Below are positions 36,298-44,975 of a DNA stretch of 64,000 nt, in pieces (position 1 is the stretch's first letter; every line of letters starts with the position of its first letter). The notes under the pieces were generated by a model. It was not told the origin of the DNA and searched no databases. It was given only the letters and a program-made list of their open reading frames with translations. The stretch comes from Erwinia sp. E602. GTDB taxonomy: Bacteria > Pseudomonadota > Gammaproteobacteria > Enterobacterales > Enterobacteriaceae. The DNA is taken from the NCBI RefSeq assembly GCF_018141005.1, contig NZ_CP046582.1, positions 1-64,000 of the forward strand, in the 5' to 3' direction. A program made the translations under genes and the position numbers.

Positions 36298-38031
36298 CTA
36301 TTGGCTTCTCTTACTCTCCGGAGCAGGATTGCCGGGTAACACCTTTTTCTCTGGCGATGCGTTCTTCTTTTTATTTTCCGGATACGACTCGGCAATCCGT
36401 ATATCGTAAACCATTGTGGCATTGGGCGGCACTTTAGGTGGATAGCCCTTCTCGCCATACGCCAGATTTGGCGGGACCACAATAGTAACGGAACCATGAT
36501 TTTTTATCTTACTTAGCGCTTCCTGGAAGATGGGTGGAAAAGCCGATAAAGGCTGCGTCAGCACGATCCCTTTGGCATCCATATCTTCGATCACCTTACC
36601 GCTGGCCAGGCTCTCTTTTACCACCACGTCAATACTGGTATTCGCCGAAATTGGCGTATCCCCGATATAGCCAATCTGATACCAAAATCCGAGTTTGCTC
36701 TTATGCGTTTTTTTATCGTTAATGAAGGCCTTAACAAAGTTTTTCGTCGATTTGTCCAGGCGGTTCATGAATTTTTCCCGGCCGCTGTTTAGCTGGGTTG
36801 CAACGGTGGCAATGATCTTTTCCATATCTGCCAGCGGTATTTTTGCTGTGTTTTTAAAAGCATCAACGATGCCTGCCAGTACCACCCGACGGTCGTTGTC
36901 CACCGCAGACCAGTTGTGATTTTCAGCCTGCACCTGCAGTATTTCCTGGCCCATCGAGAAGCCGATAGCGTAGGCTTCGCGCGTGGCTTTCTGCCTGAGT
37001 TGTGCAGCAGTGAGTTCTGCCACCCCAGGCTTAACCGCTACGGATTGTTTCACCTGCTGCTGTGCCAGCACCTCGTCCAGCCTGGCCTGCAGCGCCTTAA
37101 GCTTCTCCTCGGCGCTGTTTTTTTCGGCCAGCAGCGCGGCGCTGGCCTTGCTGGCGGAGCTGCTGCTGCTTTTCTGCTGAGCCAGCACCTCGTCCAGCCT
37201 GGCCTGCAGCGCCTTGAGCTTCTCCTCGGCGCTGTTTTTTTCGGCCAGCAGCGCGGCGCTGGCCTTGCTGGCGGAGCTGCTGCTGCTTTTCTGCTGTGCT
37301 AACACGCTGTCCAGTTGTGCTTCTGCTGCTTTGCTTCTTAGCAGACTGTCTGCCAGCTGTTGCTTCGTATGATTAAGCCCGGCAATCTGCTGTTCAAGCT
37401 CTGCCTGCTGTTGTGCCGTTGCCTGCTGGCCTGTGGCATCGCGACGGAGCAGCGCCGTATAACGATCGCGCAGTGAAATGAGCTGCTGTTGCAGCTCCTG
37501 TTGCCGTTGCCGTGTCCTGTTTACAAGCTGCTGTGATTTCTTCGCCCGTTGGTTGGCCAGCCGGAGTTTTTCTGCCAGCGCCAGCTCAGACGGTGAAAAA
37601 TGCCACAGATTACGGAAGGTGCTGGCAAGGTTTTGCAGCGTCTGGCGATCGGCCTCGCTCAGCGAGGGAACCGCTGGCAGAGTCGCCGGTGACGCAGGGG
37701 GGAGCCGCTCCAGGCGGGTAATTTTTTGCCGTAAATCTGACAGCTGCTGGTTGCGCTCACTCAGTTGCTGCCTGCTTTTTTCCAACTCGTGTTGCAGCGC
37801 CAGCCGTTGCTGATGTTCAACATCAGATGGCGGGGAGGGTTTTCTTTGGGTTCGCGTGGGGGTTACGGTAGGCCGCTCCCGCGGGGGGGCGGCCTGTTGC
37901 TGGTATTTACGGGCAAACTGCAGCACGGCAGGGCCTTCATCTGCCAGCGCGTTGTGCTGGAGTAACGAGTAGCAGAGTAGACTCAACGTGATTGCCGACA
38001 ACCGGAAGGATATCCGCCGACGGACCATCAT
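36298..38031 (-). CDS. Secreted coiled-coil protein with C-terminal FKBP-like domain
   Basis: 577 residues. A signal peptide (cleavage near ALA30), a Pro/Thr-rich stretch, then a long glutamine-rich coiled coil (about 70-325) that includes two identical 39-residue repeats beginning VLAQQKSSSSSASKAS, an FKBP_N-like helical segment (AYAIGFSMGQEILQ), and an FKBP-like domain at about 446-549 (VTIVVPPNLAYGEKGYPPKVPPNATMVYDIRI). The usual GW of the active site is replaced by PI in AFPPIFQEAL, so isomerase activity may be weak. The last residues are basic. It overlaps the upstream lipoprotein gene by ATGA. Likely a periplasmic foldase or chaperone; its client is not encoded nearby. Confidence 0.8.
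   Translation of the reverse strand: MMVRRRISFRLSAITLSLLCYSLLQHNALADEGPAVLQFARKYQQQAAPPRERPTVTPTRTQRKPSPPSDVEHQQRLALQHELEKSRQQLSERNQQLSDLRQKITRLERLPPASPATLPAVPSLSEADRQTLQNLASTFRNLWHFSPSELALAEKLRLANQRAKKSQQLVNRTRQRQQELQQQLISLRDRYTALLRRDATGQQATAQQQAELEQQIAGLNHTKQQLADSLLRSKAAEAQLDSVLAQQKSSSSSASKASAALLAEKNSAEEKLKALQARLDEVLAQQKSSSSSASKASAALLAEKNSAEEKLKALQARLDEVLAQQQVKQSVAVKPGVAELTAAQLRQKATREAYAIGFSMGQEILQVQAENHNWSAVDNDRRVVLAGIVDAFKNTAKIPLADMEKIIATVATQLNSGREKFMNRLDKSTKNFVKAFINDKKTHKSKLGFWYQIGYIGDTPISANTSIDVVVKESLASGKVIEDMDAKGIVLTQPLSAFPPIFQEALSKIKNHGSVTIVVPPNLAYGEKGYPPKVPPNATMVYDIRIAESYPENKKKNASPEKKVLPGNPAPESKRSQ
37064..37297 (-). repeat. 117-bp tandem repeat within the FKBP-like gene, two copies
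   Basis: Two head-to-tail copies (37064-37180 and 37181-37297) differ at only a few bases and encode 39 residues each, keeping the frame. The sequence following 37298 resembles the start of a third, diverged copy. Near-identity indicates a recent duplication and potential for length variation. Confidence 0.9.
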
Positions 38032-38492
38032 GGCCGTGCCTCGCCCCGGTTAGTCAGGCTGTCCAACAGCGTTTGCGCGATCTGTGCGCAAAGGAGATTG
38101 GCACGATAGCGATACAGTGAGTCGACGGTATCCTGAGTATCTGCATTGGTTTTACTCCGCAGATCGGCATACTGTGCTGCGCCATTCATCAGGTAATCGA
38201 AGGCACTACGCATCCGTTTAAACTGGGCAGGATTCATGGTCTTAAGCGCATCCAGTTGCCCCTGACACTGCTGAAGCCGGACCCGATCGCCTTCATCTTT
38301 TTGACTGCGCGCCGGTTCAGCACGATTTGTTGCCAGCGCGGTTGTCGCCGGCGCTACAGCAACGGTCGGCGGGGTCACTACGGTCTTTTTTTCTGACTGC
38401 GGTAAGAGTTGGCAGCCGGCCAGTAGTAGTGAACAGAGCAAAACGATTCTGTTTTTTTTGCACATAATGGGAGTTAACATCGCGGTGATCAT
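38028..38492 (-). CDS. Putative lipoprotein of the FKBP/LuxR operon
   Basis: About 154 residues with a lipoprotein signal (KKNRIVLLCSLLLAGC, lipobox LLAGC), a Pro/Thr/Ala-rich linker and a helical C-domain (RLQQCQGQLDALKTMNPAQF, RYRANLLCAQIAQTLLDSL) with two cysteines. I do not recognise the family. Starts are possible at GTG 38513, ATG 38492 or ATG 38465; 38492 has AAAGAG upstream. It overlaps the FKBP-like gene by ATGA and begins next to the LuxR-type stop, so all three are one operon. Confidence 0.65.
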   Translation of the reverse strand: MITAMLTPIMCKKNRIVLLCSLLLAGCQLLPQSEKKTVVTPPTVAVAPATTALATNRAEPARSQKDEGDRVRLQQCQGQLDALKTMNPAQFKRMRSAFDYLMNGAAQYADLRSKTNADTQDTVDSLYRYRANLLCAQIAQTLLDSLTNRGEARP

Positions 38493-38502
38493 CGTGGACT
38501 CT

Positions 38503-39132
38503 TTATTTATCACGCCCGCACCAGGACTCGCACCAGCCTTCCTGCAGTAGCCAGTAGTTAAGTTCAGCAGGGCGGATCATATTGAGTTTGGCCATGATAT
38601 TCCTTTTGTGCGCACTCACCGTCTTCTCGCTGATCAGCAGAAAACGGGCAACCGCGCCATTACTGATACCGCGAGCCAGGTAACGCAACACTTCGATTTC
38701 ACGCCGGGTGAGCAAACCAAAAGAGTGCGGAGTGCAGGGCCTGGCAAGCAAACTGCGTAAATCAGTATGCGGAGACGTACGGCTCTGTACTTTTCTGTAA
38801 AAGTCAGCCAGCTGGCTGTCACGGTATAAGGTCGGAAAATCATCTAAGTGGGGAACGGTTATGTTGCCCTCATCCGGCAGCGGTGTTCTGTCGCGGAGGA
38901 TAAAAACGTCAAGCGACCGCGTAGAGACGCGGCGATGAAGGTAATGACAATTGGCGATGGATATGGATTCGGCAGCAATAAACAGGATTCTGGCATCATA
39001 ATTAAATACGCAATCGGTAAACGAAGGCGAAATGCCCTTAGCTAACAGAAACTCAGAAATACAGGCGGCGAGCCCGTCAGCAAAGTACCGATTAGGGTCG
39101 TTGATTACGATCGTCAGCTGATTTCTGTTCAT
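38503..39132 (-). CDS. LuxR-type transcriptional regulator
   Basis: 209 residues. The C-terminus is a clear LuxR/FixJ helix-turn-helix (LTRREIEVLRYLARGISNGA, then LLISEKTVSAHKRNIMAKLNM, about 143-190). The N-terminal half lacks the response-regulator DD-D-K pattern, so it is probably not a phosphorylated receiver. It resembles regulators found with fimbrial or capsule loci in enterobacteria. First gene of the minus-strand operon with the lipoprotein and FKBP-like genes, and probably autoregulatory through repeats upstream. Confidence 0.82.
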   Translation of the reverse strand: MNRNQLTIVINDPNRYFADGLAACISEFLLAKGISPSFTDCVFNYDARILFIAAESISIANCHYLHRRVSTRSLDVFILRDRTPLPDEGNITVPHLDDFPTLYRDSQLADFYRKVQSRTSPHTDLRSLLARPCTPHSFGLLTRREIEVLRYLARGISNGAVARFLLISEKTVSAHKRNIMAKLNMIRPAELNYWLLQEGWCESWCGRDK

Positions 39133-39519
39133 CCGTTATTCATCCACTGTTGTCCCTAACCGGAGAGACGGACATCGCCTCTCAGCGGCTGTCATCGCCT
39201 TAATTCATCACATTAATCCATATATTGTATCGTTATTAATATTATGGCAAAAGTAAGTATCACCAGTTTTGCAAATTGCGATATATATAACTAGCTATTG
39301 AATTTATGCGATGTTAGTCGTCGCAAAAGAATTTAAATAAAGCTTTTGCGATATTAAATTTTATTAATAAGCGTATTCGACAGCGGGTAAGGCCTGACAG
39401 CAAGGGGGGAGGTACAGCAGGTGAGGCGGGGGAAAGCAATCTTCCGGGAAGGCTGACATGACGCGCCGTCTAAAGAGACGTTTCACATCAGCCTGGATGA
39501 CATCCGTCAGATACCGGCG
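39133..39519. promoter_or_regulatory. AT-rich control region upstream of the LuxR-type gene
   Basis: 387 bases without a gene. A perfect inverted repeat TCGCAAAAG (39321-39329) / CTTTTGCGA (39343-39351) is seen, and the hexamer TGCGAT recurs at 39277, 39307 and 39347, that is 30 and 40 bases apart (about 3 and 4 helical turns). 39200-39375 is very AT-rich. The right part (39376-39519) shows nothing clear. Confidence 0.55.
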
Positions 39520-39882
39520 TTAAAACGCAGCGCGAGCGTAACCGGTCATCTCTTTCAGACCCAGCTCGCGGCCCAGCGCGGAAGTCGGATGCACCACAAT
39601 CAGTCCGCGAACGCTTTTTTTCAGCGCGCCCATGTTGGCCTGTTCTTTTTTGGTGATCGCCCGGCTGAACGGCAGTTTTTGCAGCTGCTGCGCTTCCTTG
39701 CTGAGTTTTTCAGCCCGCACGCCGCGCAGACGTTCAATTTCAGCCTGCAGCTTATCTTTCTCTTTCAACAGCTCGCCAAGCTTCTCGCTGTCGCCAGACG
39801 CCAGCAGCGTCGGTTCTTTATGGTTCAGGGCATCCAGCTTGTCGCTCAACGCTCTGATTTCATCCTGCACTTTTTCTGTCAT
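39520..39882 (-). CDS. yibL: YibL family ribosome-associated protein
   Basis: 120 residues (E. coli 120), a DUF2810 protein reported to associate with ribosomes. N-terminal coiled coil ([33 protein letters not shown]) and a conserved C-terminal block ([20 protein letters not shown], then [20 protein letters not shown]). The ATG at 39882 aligns with E. coli; a TTG six codons upstream is not needed. It sits beside mtlR as in E. coli. Confidence 0.94.
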   Translation of the reverse strand: MTEKVQDEIRALSDKLDALNHKEPTLLASGDSEKLGELLKEKDKLQAEIERLRGVRAEKLSKEAQQLQKLPFSRAITKKEQANMGALKKSVRGLIVVHPTSALGRELGLKEMTGYARAAF

Positions 39883-39954
39883 AACCGTAACCGTCAACAA
39901 TGATTCATTGCAGCAAAGGATACACGAAAGCGGCGGAAAGAGGGAAAAGGGGCG

Positions 39955-40575
39955 TTATTTTTTAAAAGCCTGCTTTTGGCTGATCCGCGCGATCAGCGCG
40001 GTCAGCGACAGCACCATGGTCGATCGCACCACCTGCAGATAGCGTTGCTGCTGCATGGCGCGTAGTTCCGCATCATCGCTGACGTAGTCGGGGCAGGGCG
40101 GCAGGGCGGTAACGCAATGCAGCTCACCAAAGGGGCCGAGGATCTCATCGTCGGTAAAGCGGTACTCGCTGCCGTCGTGGTTCAGCTCTTCACGCAGCGC
40201 CATCAGCAGCTCGGCATCTTCATACTCGCTGCGGTTGATGATGCCGAGGCCGTAGACCAGCTTCAGGCGCACCGACAGCTCCCCCAGCGGGCCATCACCG
40301 AGCAGCAGCGGTTCGACCGCGTACTTGACGGCATAGTCATCCTTGCGGAACACCTGAGTAATCAGAATATTGACCGCTTCGGCCAGCAGCTCAACGGCGG
40401 CGATCAGAAAGCTTCTCACCGAACGTCCGGTGTTCAGGCGCTCCAGCACCCGATTTTCAAAAGCCTGTGGTTGTTCCATGAGAGCCTGCACGTGATTCGT
40501 AATGGGGCATAATGGCGTCGGTACGGGCGCAGCAGCGCTGCACCCGTAGGGTTCATCCGTGAGGAAGGCCGACAT
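39955..40575 (-). CDS. mtlR: Mannitol operon repressor MtlR
   Basis: MtlR represses the mannitol operon. 206 residues (E. coli 195), with the family core MEQPQAFENRVLERLNTGRS, FRKDDYAVKYAVEPLLLGDG and EYEDAELLMALREELNHDG. The ATG at 40575 overlaps the mtlD stop (TAATG), arguing for coupled translation; an internal ATG at 40479 would give a shorter form. The N-terminal 30 residues differ from E. coli. Confidence 0.95.
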   Translation of the reverse strand: MSAFLTDEPYGCSAAAPVPTPLCPITNHVQALMEQPQAFENRVLERLNTGRSVRSFLIAAVELLAEAVNILITQVFRKDDYAVKYAVEPLLLGDGPLGELSVRLKLVYGLGIINRSEYEDAELLMALREELNHDGSEYRFTDDEILGPFGELHCVTALPPCPDYVSDDAELRAMQQQRYLQVVRSTMVLSLTALIARISQKQAFKK

Positions 40576-41723
40576 TATGACACAGCGTTGTAAGCCTTCA
40601 CCACCGCCGCCACAACATCACTGTGGGCATCCAGGCCAGAGATCTCTGCCAGGGTGGTGGCGACATCCTGTTTCGCCAGCAGTTCGGTCAGCTGCTGCGC
40701 CTGAGGGTCCTGCTCGCTGCGATAGTGCAGCGCGGCCGCGATGCCCTGCACCAGGTTGTCGTGCGGCAGCTGATACTCCAGCGTGCCCAGCGTCGGTTTA
40801 ATCAGGCGGTCACCGGCGCTCAGCTTGCGCAGCGGCTGACGTCCGACGCGCTCGACGTCATCTTTCAGGTACGGATTCTCAAAACGGCTGAGGATCTTGC
40901 TGATATAGGCCGCGTGCTTATGTGCATCAAAGCCGTAACGGCGGATCAGCACCGCGCCGCTCTCCTGCATCGCGCCTTCAACCACCTGACGTACCTTTGG
41001 ATCGAGAATCGCATCACGGATGGTCTGATGGCCGGCCAGCTGGCCGAGATAGGCGGTGATGGCATGGCCGGTGTTCAGCGTAAACAGCTTACGCTCGACA
41101 AAGGCCATCAGGTTGTCGGTCAGCTCCATGCCGGCAATCTGCGGCAGCGGGCCTTTAAACTGGGTCTGATCGACGATCCATTCGCTGAAGGTCTCTACGG
41201 TCACTTCCAGCGGATCGCTGCTGCCGGCTTCTGTCGGCGGAACAATACGGTCAACGGCGGAGTCGACGAAGCCGACATGCTCTTCCAGCCAGGCGTGATA
41301 CTGCTCCGGCAGCGCCTTCAGCACGTGGCCCTTCAGCTGAGTGGTGCCACGCACCATGTTTTCACAGGCGATAATGTTCAGCGGACGGGTATTAGCATTA
41401 TCACTGCGTTTGGCCAGCCCTTTCGCAATGCTGCCCGCAATGCGCTCAAGGATCTGTGGGCCAACCGCCGTGGTAACGATATCAACCTCAGCCACCCGAT
41501 CGATAACCTCGTCGCTGGTGCTGTTAATCGCATCAACCCCGGTGACGATCTCGGTCTTCGCCTGTTCACCAACCACCTGTACCGGGTACTGATGGCGCGC
41601 GTTCAGCGCGTCGAGCACCGCCTGATTAACGTCGGCAAAGGTGAGCCGGATACCGGCATCGGCCAGCAGTTTGCCGATAAAACCGCGGCCGATATTACCC
41701 GCGCCAAAATGCAGAGCTTTCAT
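40575..41723 (-). CDS. mtlD: Mannitol-1-phosphate 5-dehydrogenase
   Basis: Converts mannitol 1-phosphate to fructose 6-phosphate with NAD. 382 residues, as in E. coli, starting [20 protein letters not shown] with the Rossmann motif GAGNIGRG at residues 7-14, and the polyol dehydrogenase catalytic region [16 protein letters not shown]. Second gene of mtlADR, separated from mtlA by about 90 bases containing a strong stem. Confidence 0.97.
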   Translation of the reverse strand: MKALHFGAGNIGRGFIGKLLADAGIRLTFADVNQAVLDALNARHQYPVQVVGEQAKTEIVTGVDAINSTSDEVIDRVAEVDIVTTAVGPQILERIAGSIAKGLAKRSDNANTRPLNIIACENMVRGTTQLKGHVLKALPEQYHAWLEEHVGFVDSAVDRIVPPTEAGSSDPLEVTVETFSEWIVDQTQFKGPLPQIAGMELTDNLMAFVERKLFTLNTGHAITAYLGQLAGHQTIRDAILDPKVRQVVEGAMQESGAVLIRRYGFDAHKHAAYISKILSRFENPYLKDDVERVGRQPLRKLSAGDRLIKPTLGTLEYQLPHDNLVQGIAAALHYRSEQDPQAQQLTELLAKQDVATTLAEISGLDAHSDVVAAVVKAYNAVS

Positions 41724-41760
41724 AATTAATCCCTTCTTACAGAGTCAACGAGCCAATAAA

Positions 41761-41786
41761 CAGGGGCCGGGCAAGCCCGGCCCCTG
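41761..41786 (-). repeat. 12-bp perfect stem between mtlA and mtlD
   Basis: CAGGGGCCGGGC and GCCCGGCCCCTG are separated by two bases. In the polycistronic mRNA this very stable hairpin probably protects the mtlA 3' end or attenuates mtlD; there is no T run. Confidence 0.7.
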
Positions 41787-41813
41787 GGGCGAAATCAACG
41801 AATGGCTAATGGA

Positions 41814-43739
41814 TCAGGCGCGCGCGTCACCGGACAACAGATCCAGCACGTCCTGCACGTTGCTGGTGGTGGCCAGCCGTTCAATCACCGAGTCATCATC
41901 CAGCGCATTGGTCAGGGCGGTAATCACCTGAATATGCTCGTTGTTGCGTGCGGCAATGCCGATCACTAACCGGGCGATGTCGTCTTCATCATCCCCGAAC
42001 TTCACGCCGTTCGGATACTGGCAGAAGACGATGCCGGTTTTCAGCACGCGATCTTTCGCTTCGATGGTGCCGTGTGGGACGGCGATCGACTCACCCAGAT
42101 AGGTTGGCGTCAGCTTTTCACGGGCCAGCATCGCTTCCACATAATCCGGCTCAACGTAGCCACCTTTCACCAGCTGCTCACCGGCAAAGCGGATCGCCTG
42201 CTCTTTGTCCGCGGCGTGATTGCCGAGGAACACGTTGGCGGCGCTCAGTTTGAACAGGTTGGCCTGGCCGTCATCATAGCTGTCGTTCAGCGTGGCATTG
42301 ACCTTTTCACGGTGCTGTTCGCTGCGGTTGGCTTCCACCAGGCGCGCGGTCAGATCGTTATACAGGCCGCTGTCGAGGAAGTTGCTCAGCGAAATATGCT
42401 GCGCATGGGGTGCCTGGCGCATCGCGCGCTCGGTCAGATCGCGGTGGGTAATCACCAGGTCAACGTCGCCCGGAAGGCTGTTAATCGCCGAGTTGGTCAC
42501 CGAGATGTTGCTCAGGCCGGCATCGGCCACCTTCTTACGCAGCACGCCGGCGCCCATGGCGCTGGAACCCATGCCCGCGTCACAGGCAACGATGATTTTA
42601 CGCACGTGGCTCAGATCGCCGTGCAGGCCTTCAGCGGCAGCGGCGCCGGTCTGGCCTTTAGACTGCGACTTCATCTCCTGCATACGGCGGGTTGCCGCTT
42701 CGATATCGTCATCTTCTTTCACTTTGCTGGTTTTCAGCAGCACGGCAGAGACGACAAAGGAGACCGCGAAGGCCGCCACAATCGCCGCGATGTTAGCGAA
42801 GTAGGCACCTTTTGGCGTCATCGCCAGCACGGCGAGGATTGAACCCGGAGAAGCCGGAGACACCAGGCCACCGTTCAGCAGGGTCAGGGTGAACACGCCG
42901 GTCATACCGCCGAGGATCACCGCCAGAATCAGGCGCGGGTTCATCAGCACGTACGGGAAGTAGATTTCGTGAATACCGCCGAGGAAGTGGATAATCGCGG
43001 CACCACCGGCAGACTGCTTCGCATTGCCACGGCCGAAGAACATATAGGCCATCAGTACGCCCATGCCTGGGCCCGGGTTGGCTTCAATCAGGAAGAAGAT
43101 CGACTTACCGGCTTCGCTGGCCTGCTGGATACCCAGCGGCGAGAAGATACCGTGGTTAATGGCGTTATTGAGGAACAGGATTTTCGCCGGTTCAACAAAG
43201 ATCGAGGTCAGCGGCAGCAGGTTGTTCTGCACCATCAGATTTACGCCGGCCGCCAGAATGTGCGACAGGCCCTCAACCAGTGGCCCGATCGCCAGGAAGG
43301 CAATGATGGCCAGCAGCATGCCGATAATACCGGCAGAGAAGTTGTTAACCAGCATCTCAAAGCCGCTTTTAATCTTACCGTCGATCGCGCGGTCAAAAGA
43401 TTTGATCGCCCAGCCGCCCAGCGGACCGGCAATCATCGCGCCGAGGAACATCGGCATATCGGCACCGACGATCACGCCCATGGTGGTGATCGCACCGACC
43501 ACGCCGCCGCGGTCACCGCCGACCAGGCGGCCACCGGTAAAGCCGATCAGCAGCGGCAGCAGATAGGTGATCATCGGGCCGACCAGCCTGGCCAGCGTTT
43601 CGTTTGGCAGCCAGCCGGTTGGGATAAACAGCGCGGTGATGATACCCCAGGCAATAAATGCCCCGATATTTGGCATCACCATGTTGCTCAGAAAGCGACC
43701 AAAGCTCTGCACTTTGATCTTAAAATCTGATGAGGACAT
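41814..43739 (-). CDS. mtlA: PTS mannitol-specific EIICBA component
   Basis: Imports and phosphorylates mannitol at the inner membrane. 641 residues: IIC membrane domain (about 1-345, with GIIGMLLAIIAFLAIGP and the GGIHEIYFPYVLMNPRL motif), IIB with the phospho-cysteine in VACDAGMGSSAMG (near 390), and IIA with the phospho-histidine H556 in ESIAVPHGT. All three domains and both active-site residues are intact. First gene of mtlADR, under a CRP-rich promoter. Confidence 0.97.
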   Translation of the reverse strand: MSSSDFKIKVQSFGRFLSNMVMPNIGAFIAWGIITALFIPTGWLPNETLARLVGPMITYLLPLLIGFTGGRLVGGDRGGVVGAITTMGVIVGADMPMFLGAMIAGPLGGWAIKSFDRAIDGKIKSGFEMLVNNFSAGIIGMLLAIIAFLAIGPLVEGLSHILAAGVNLMVQNNLLPLTSIFVEPAKILFLNNAINHGIFSPLGIQQASEAGKSIFFLIEANPGPGMGVLMAYMFFGRGNAKQSAGGAAIIHFLGGIHEIYFPYVLMNPRLILAVILGGMTGVFTLTLLNGGLVSPASPGSILAVLAMTPKGAYFANIAAIVAAFAVSFVVSAVLLKTSKVKEDDDIEAATRRMQEMKSQSKGQTGAAAAEGLHGDLSHVRKIIVACDAGMGSSAMGAGVLRKKVADAGLSNISVTNSAINSLPGDVDLVITHRDLTERAMRQAPHAQHISLSNFLDSGLYNDLTARLVEANRSEQHREKVNATLNDSYDDGQANLFKLSAANVFLGNHAADKEQAIRFAGEQLVKGGYVEPDYVEAMLAREKLTPTYLGESIAVPHGTIEAKDRVLKTGIVFCQYPNGVKFGDDEDDIARLVIGIAARNNEHIQVITALTNALDDDSVIERLATTSNVQDVLDLLSGDARA

Positions 43740-44258
43740 ATAAACACACCCCTTATGAGTACGCGCTGACCCAGTAAGAGAGCGCGTTGATTTTTGTTGG
43801 AGACGTTACGGCGACGCCGTCAGTATCACTGTATGCAGGCGGACTCTATCACGCGAATATGACGCTTGCGATGCGTGCGGGTAAAGTGTGATCTAAGTCA
43901 CTATATGGGTGGGGTGAAGCAGGTGGTTTTAGTGACTATGATCACGTTTATACGGTGGGAACGCGTCCTTCTGTACGTAAAATCGCCACGAAACGCTCGT
44001 TATTGTGATGTTCATCACAAATGATGACGTGCGTTACGTGTCAGTTGTGTGATGCTTGTCACAATAAATTTCAGGGTGAATTTCGCTGATTATTGATCCG
44101 TCGCGTTTCTGTGACGCGGATCTATCGAAGCGATATAGTCCGATAAAACGCGCTATATGAGATCGCTAAGGGCCTGCAGGGGGCAGGACGCCAGCAGAAA
44201 TGGGTGGCGGACGACAGGGGGCGTTATGTGGGGGCACCGCGGTACCCCCTGCGATGAC
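43740..44258 (-). promoter_or_regulatory. mtlA promoter region with an array of CRP sites
   Basis: 519 bases. CRP-like sites: TGTGA-N6-TCACT at 43887-43902, AGTGA-N6-TCACG at 43931-43946, perfect TGTGA-N6-TCACA at 44004-44019 and again at 44048-44063, and a weak TGTGA-N6-TCTAT at 44110-44125. Centre spacings are about 44, 73, 44 and 62 bases. E. coli mtlA is likewise known for multiple CRP sites. From 44126 to 44258 only a GC-rich hairpin (44229-44252) near the yiaF 3' end is seen. Confidence 0.8.
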
Positions 44259-44975
44259 TTACTGGAATCCGCCCTGCAGTGCACTCTGCGCCCGGGTCAG
44301 CGCCTGGGTATTGGCGCTCAGATTGCTCATCAGCGTATTGTACTGGGTCGCCTGCTGCTGGGTCGGGAACTGTACGGCCGCGCCGTTAAAGCTTACCTGC
44401 GATCCCTGCTGCTGCAGAAAATCGCCGGTCTGTACCGCATCCTGGCTCAGGGTCTGTAGTGCCGGCAATAGCGGGATCAGTGAAGCCGCTGGCTGAGAAA
44501 CCACCTTGTTATAGACGTTGTCATAGACCGTTTTCAGATCCTCCGGCTGTTTCAGCGTCCCTTTGCTGCTGTCCGCCTGGGTTTTAGCGGACTGAATCTG
44601 CTGGGCCAGCACGCCAAGCGCACCGCTGGCCTGGCGCAGAGAGTCGCGGCGCGTCAGGTAATCCTGCGGGGTACGAATGGCAGACAGTTCATCCACTACC
44701 GGCTTCATACCCGATTCCACCGCTTTATTGACCTGCTGTGAGAAGCCGTAAAGAATCGCGTAATCGCTGACATAGTTGCCGAACTTCTGCTTCTGGTCTT
44801 CGCTCAGGCTCGGCAGATGCTCACCGCTGCGCATCACGGTATTCTGCAGGAAGTCGATAAACGCTTTGCGCTGATCTCCTTCTTTATCACCGCAGGCGGT
44901 CAGCTGCAGCACCAAAAACAGCGCCATAAATGGCACCAGCAGACGCATCCAGACACGCGCAGGTCCTGTGGTCAT
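44259..44975 (-). CDS. yiaF: YiaF family lipoprotein (DUF3053)
   Basis: 238 residues, predicted lipoprotein: signal RLLVPFMALFLVLQLTAC with lipobox LTAC, then the conserved block DKEGDQRKAFIDFLQNTVMR shared with E. coli YiaF, and a mostly helical domain. Function unknown. Between mtlA and yiaG as part of the yiaF-yiaG neighbourhood. Probably monocistronic. Confidence 0.93.
   Translation of the reverse strand: MTTGPARVWMRLLVPFMALFLVLQLTACGDKEGDQRKAFIDFLQNTVMRSGEHLPSLSEDQKQKFGNYVSDYAILYGFSQQVNKAVESGMKPVVDELSAIRTPQDYLTRRDSLRQASGALGVLAQQIQSAKTQADSSKGTLKQPEDLKTVYDNVYNKVVSQPAASLIPLLPALQTLSQDAVQTGDFLQQQGSQVSFNGAAVQFPTQQQATQYNTLMSNLSANTQALTRAQSALQGGFQ

Noticed and set aside
44229..44252. GC-rich hairpin beyond the yiaF stop as a terminator
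   Set aside because: The stem contains a mismatch and no U run follows on the minus strand.
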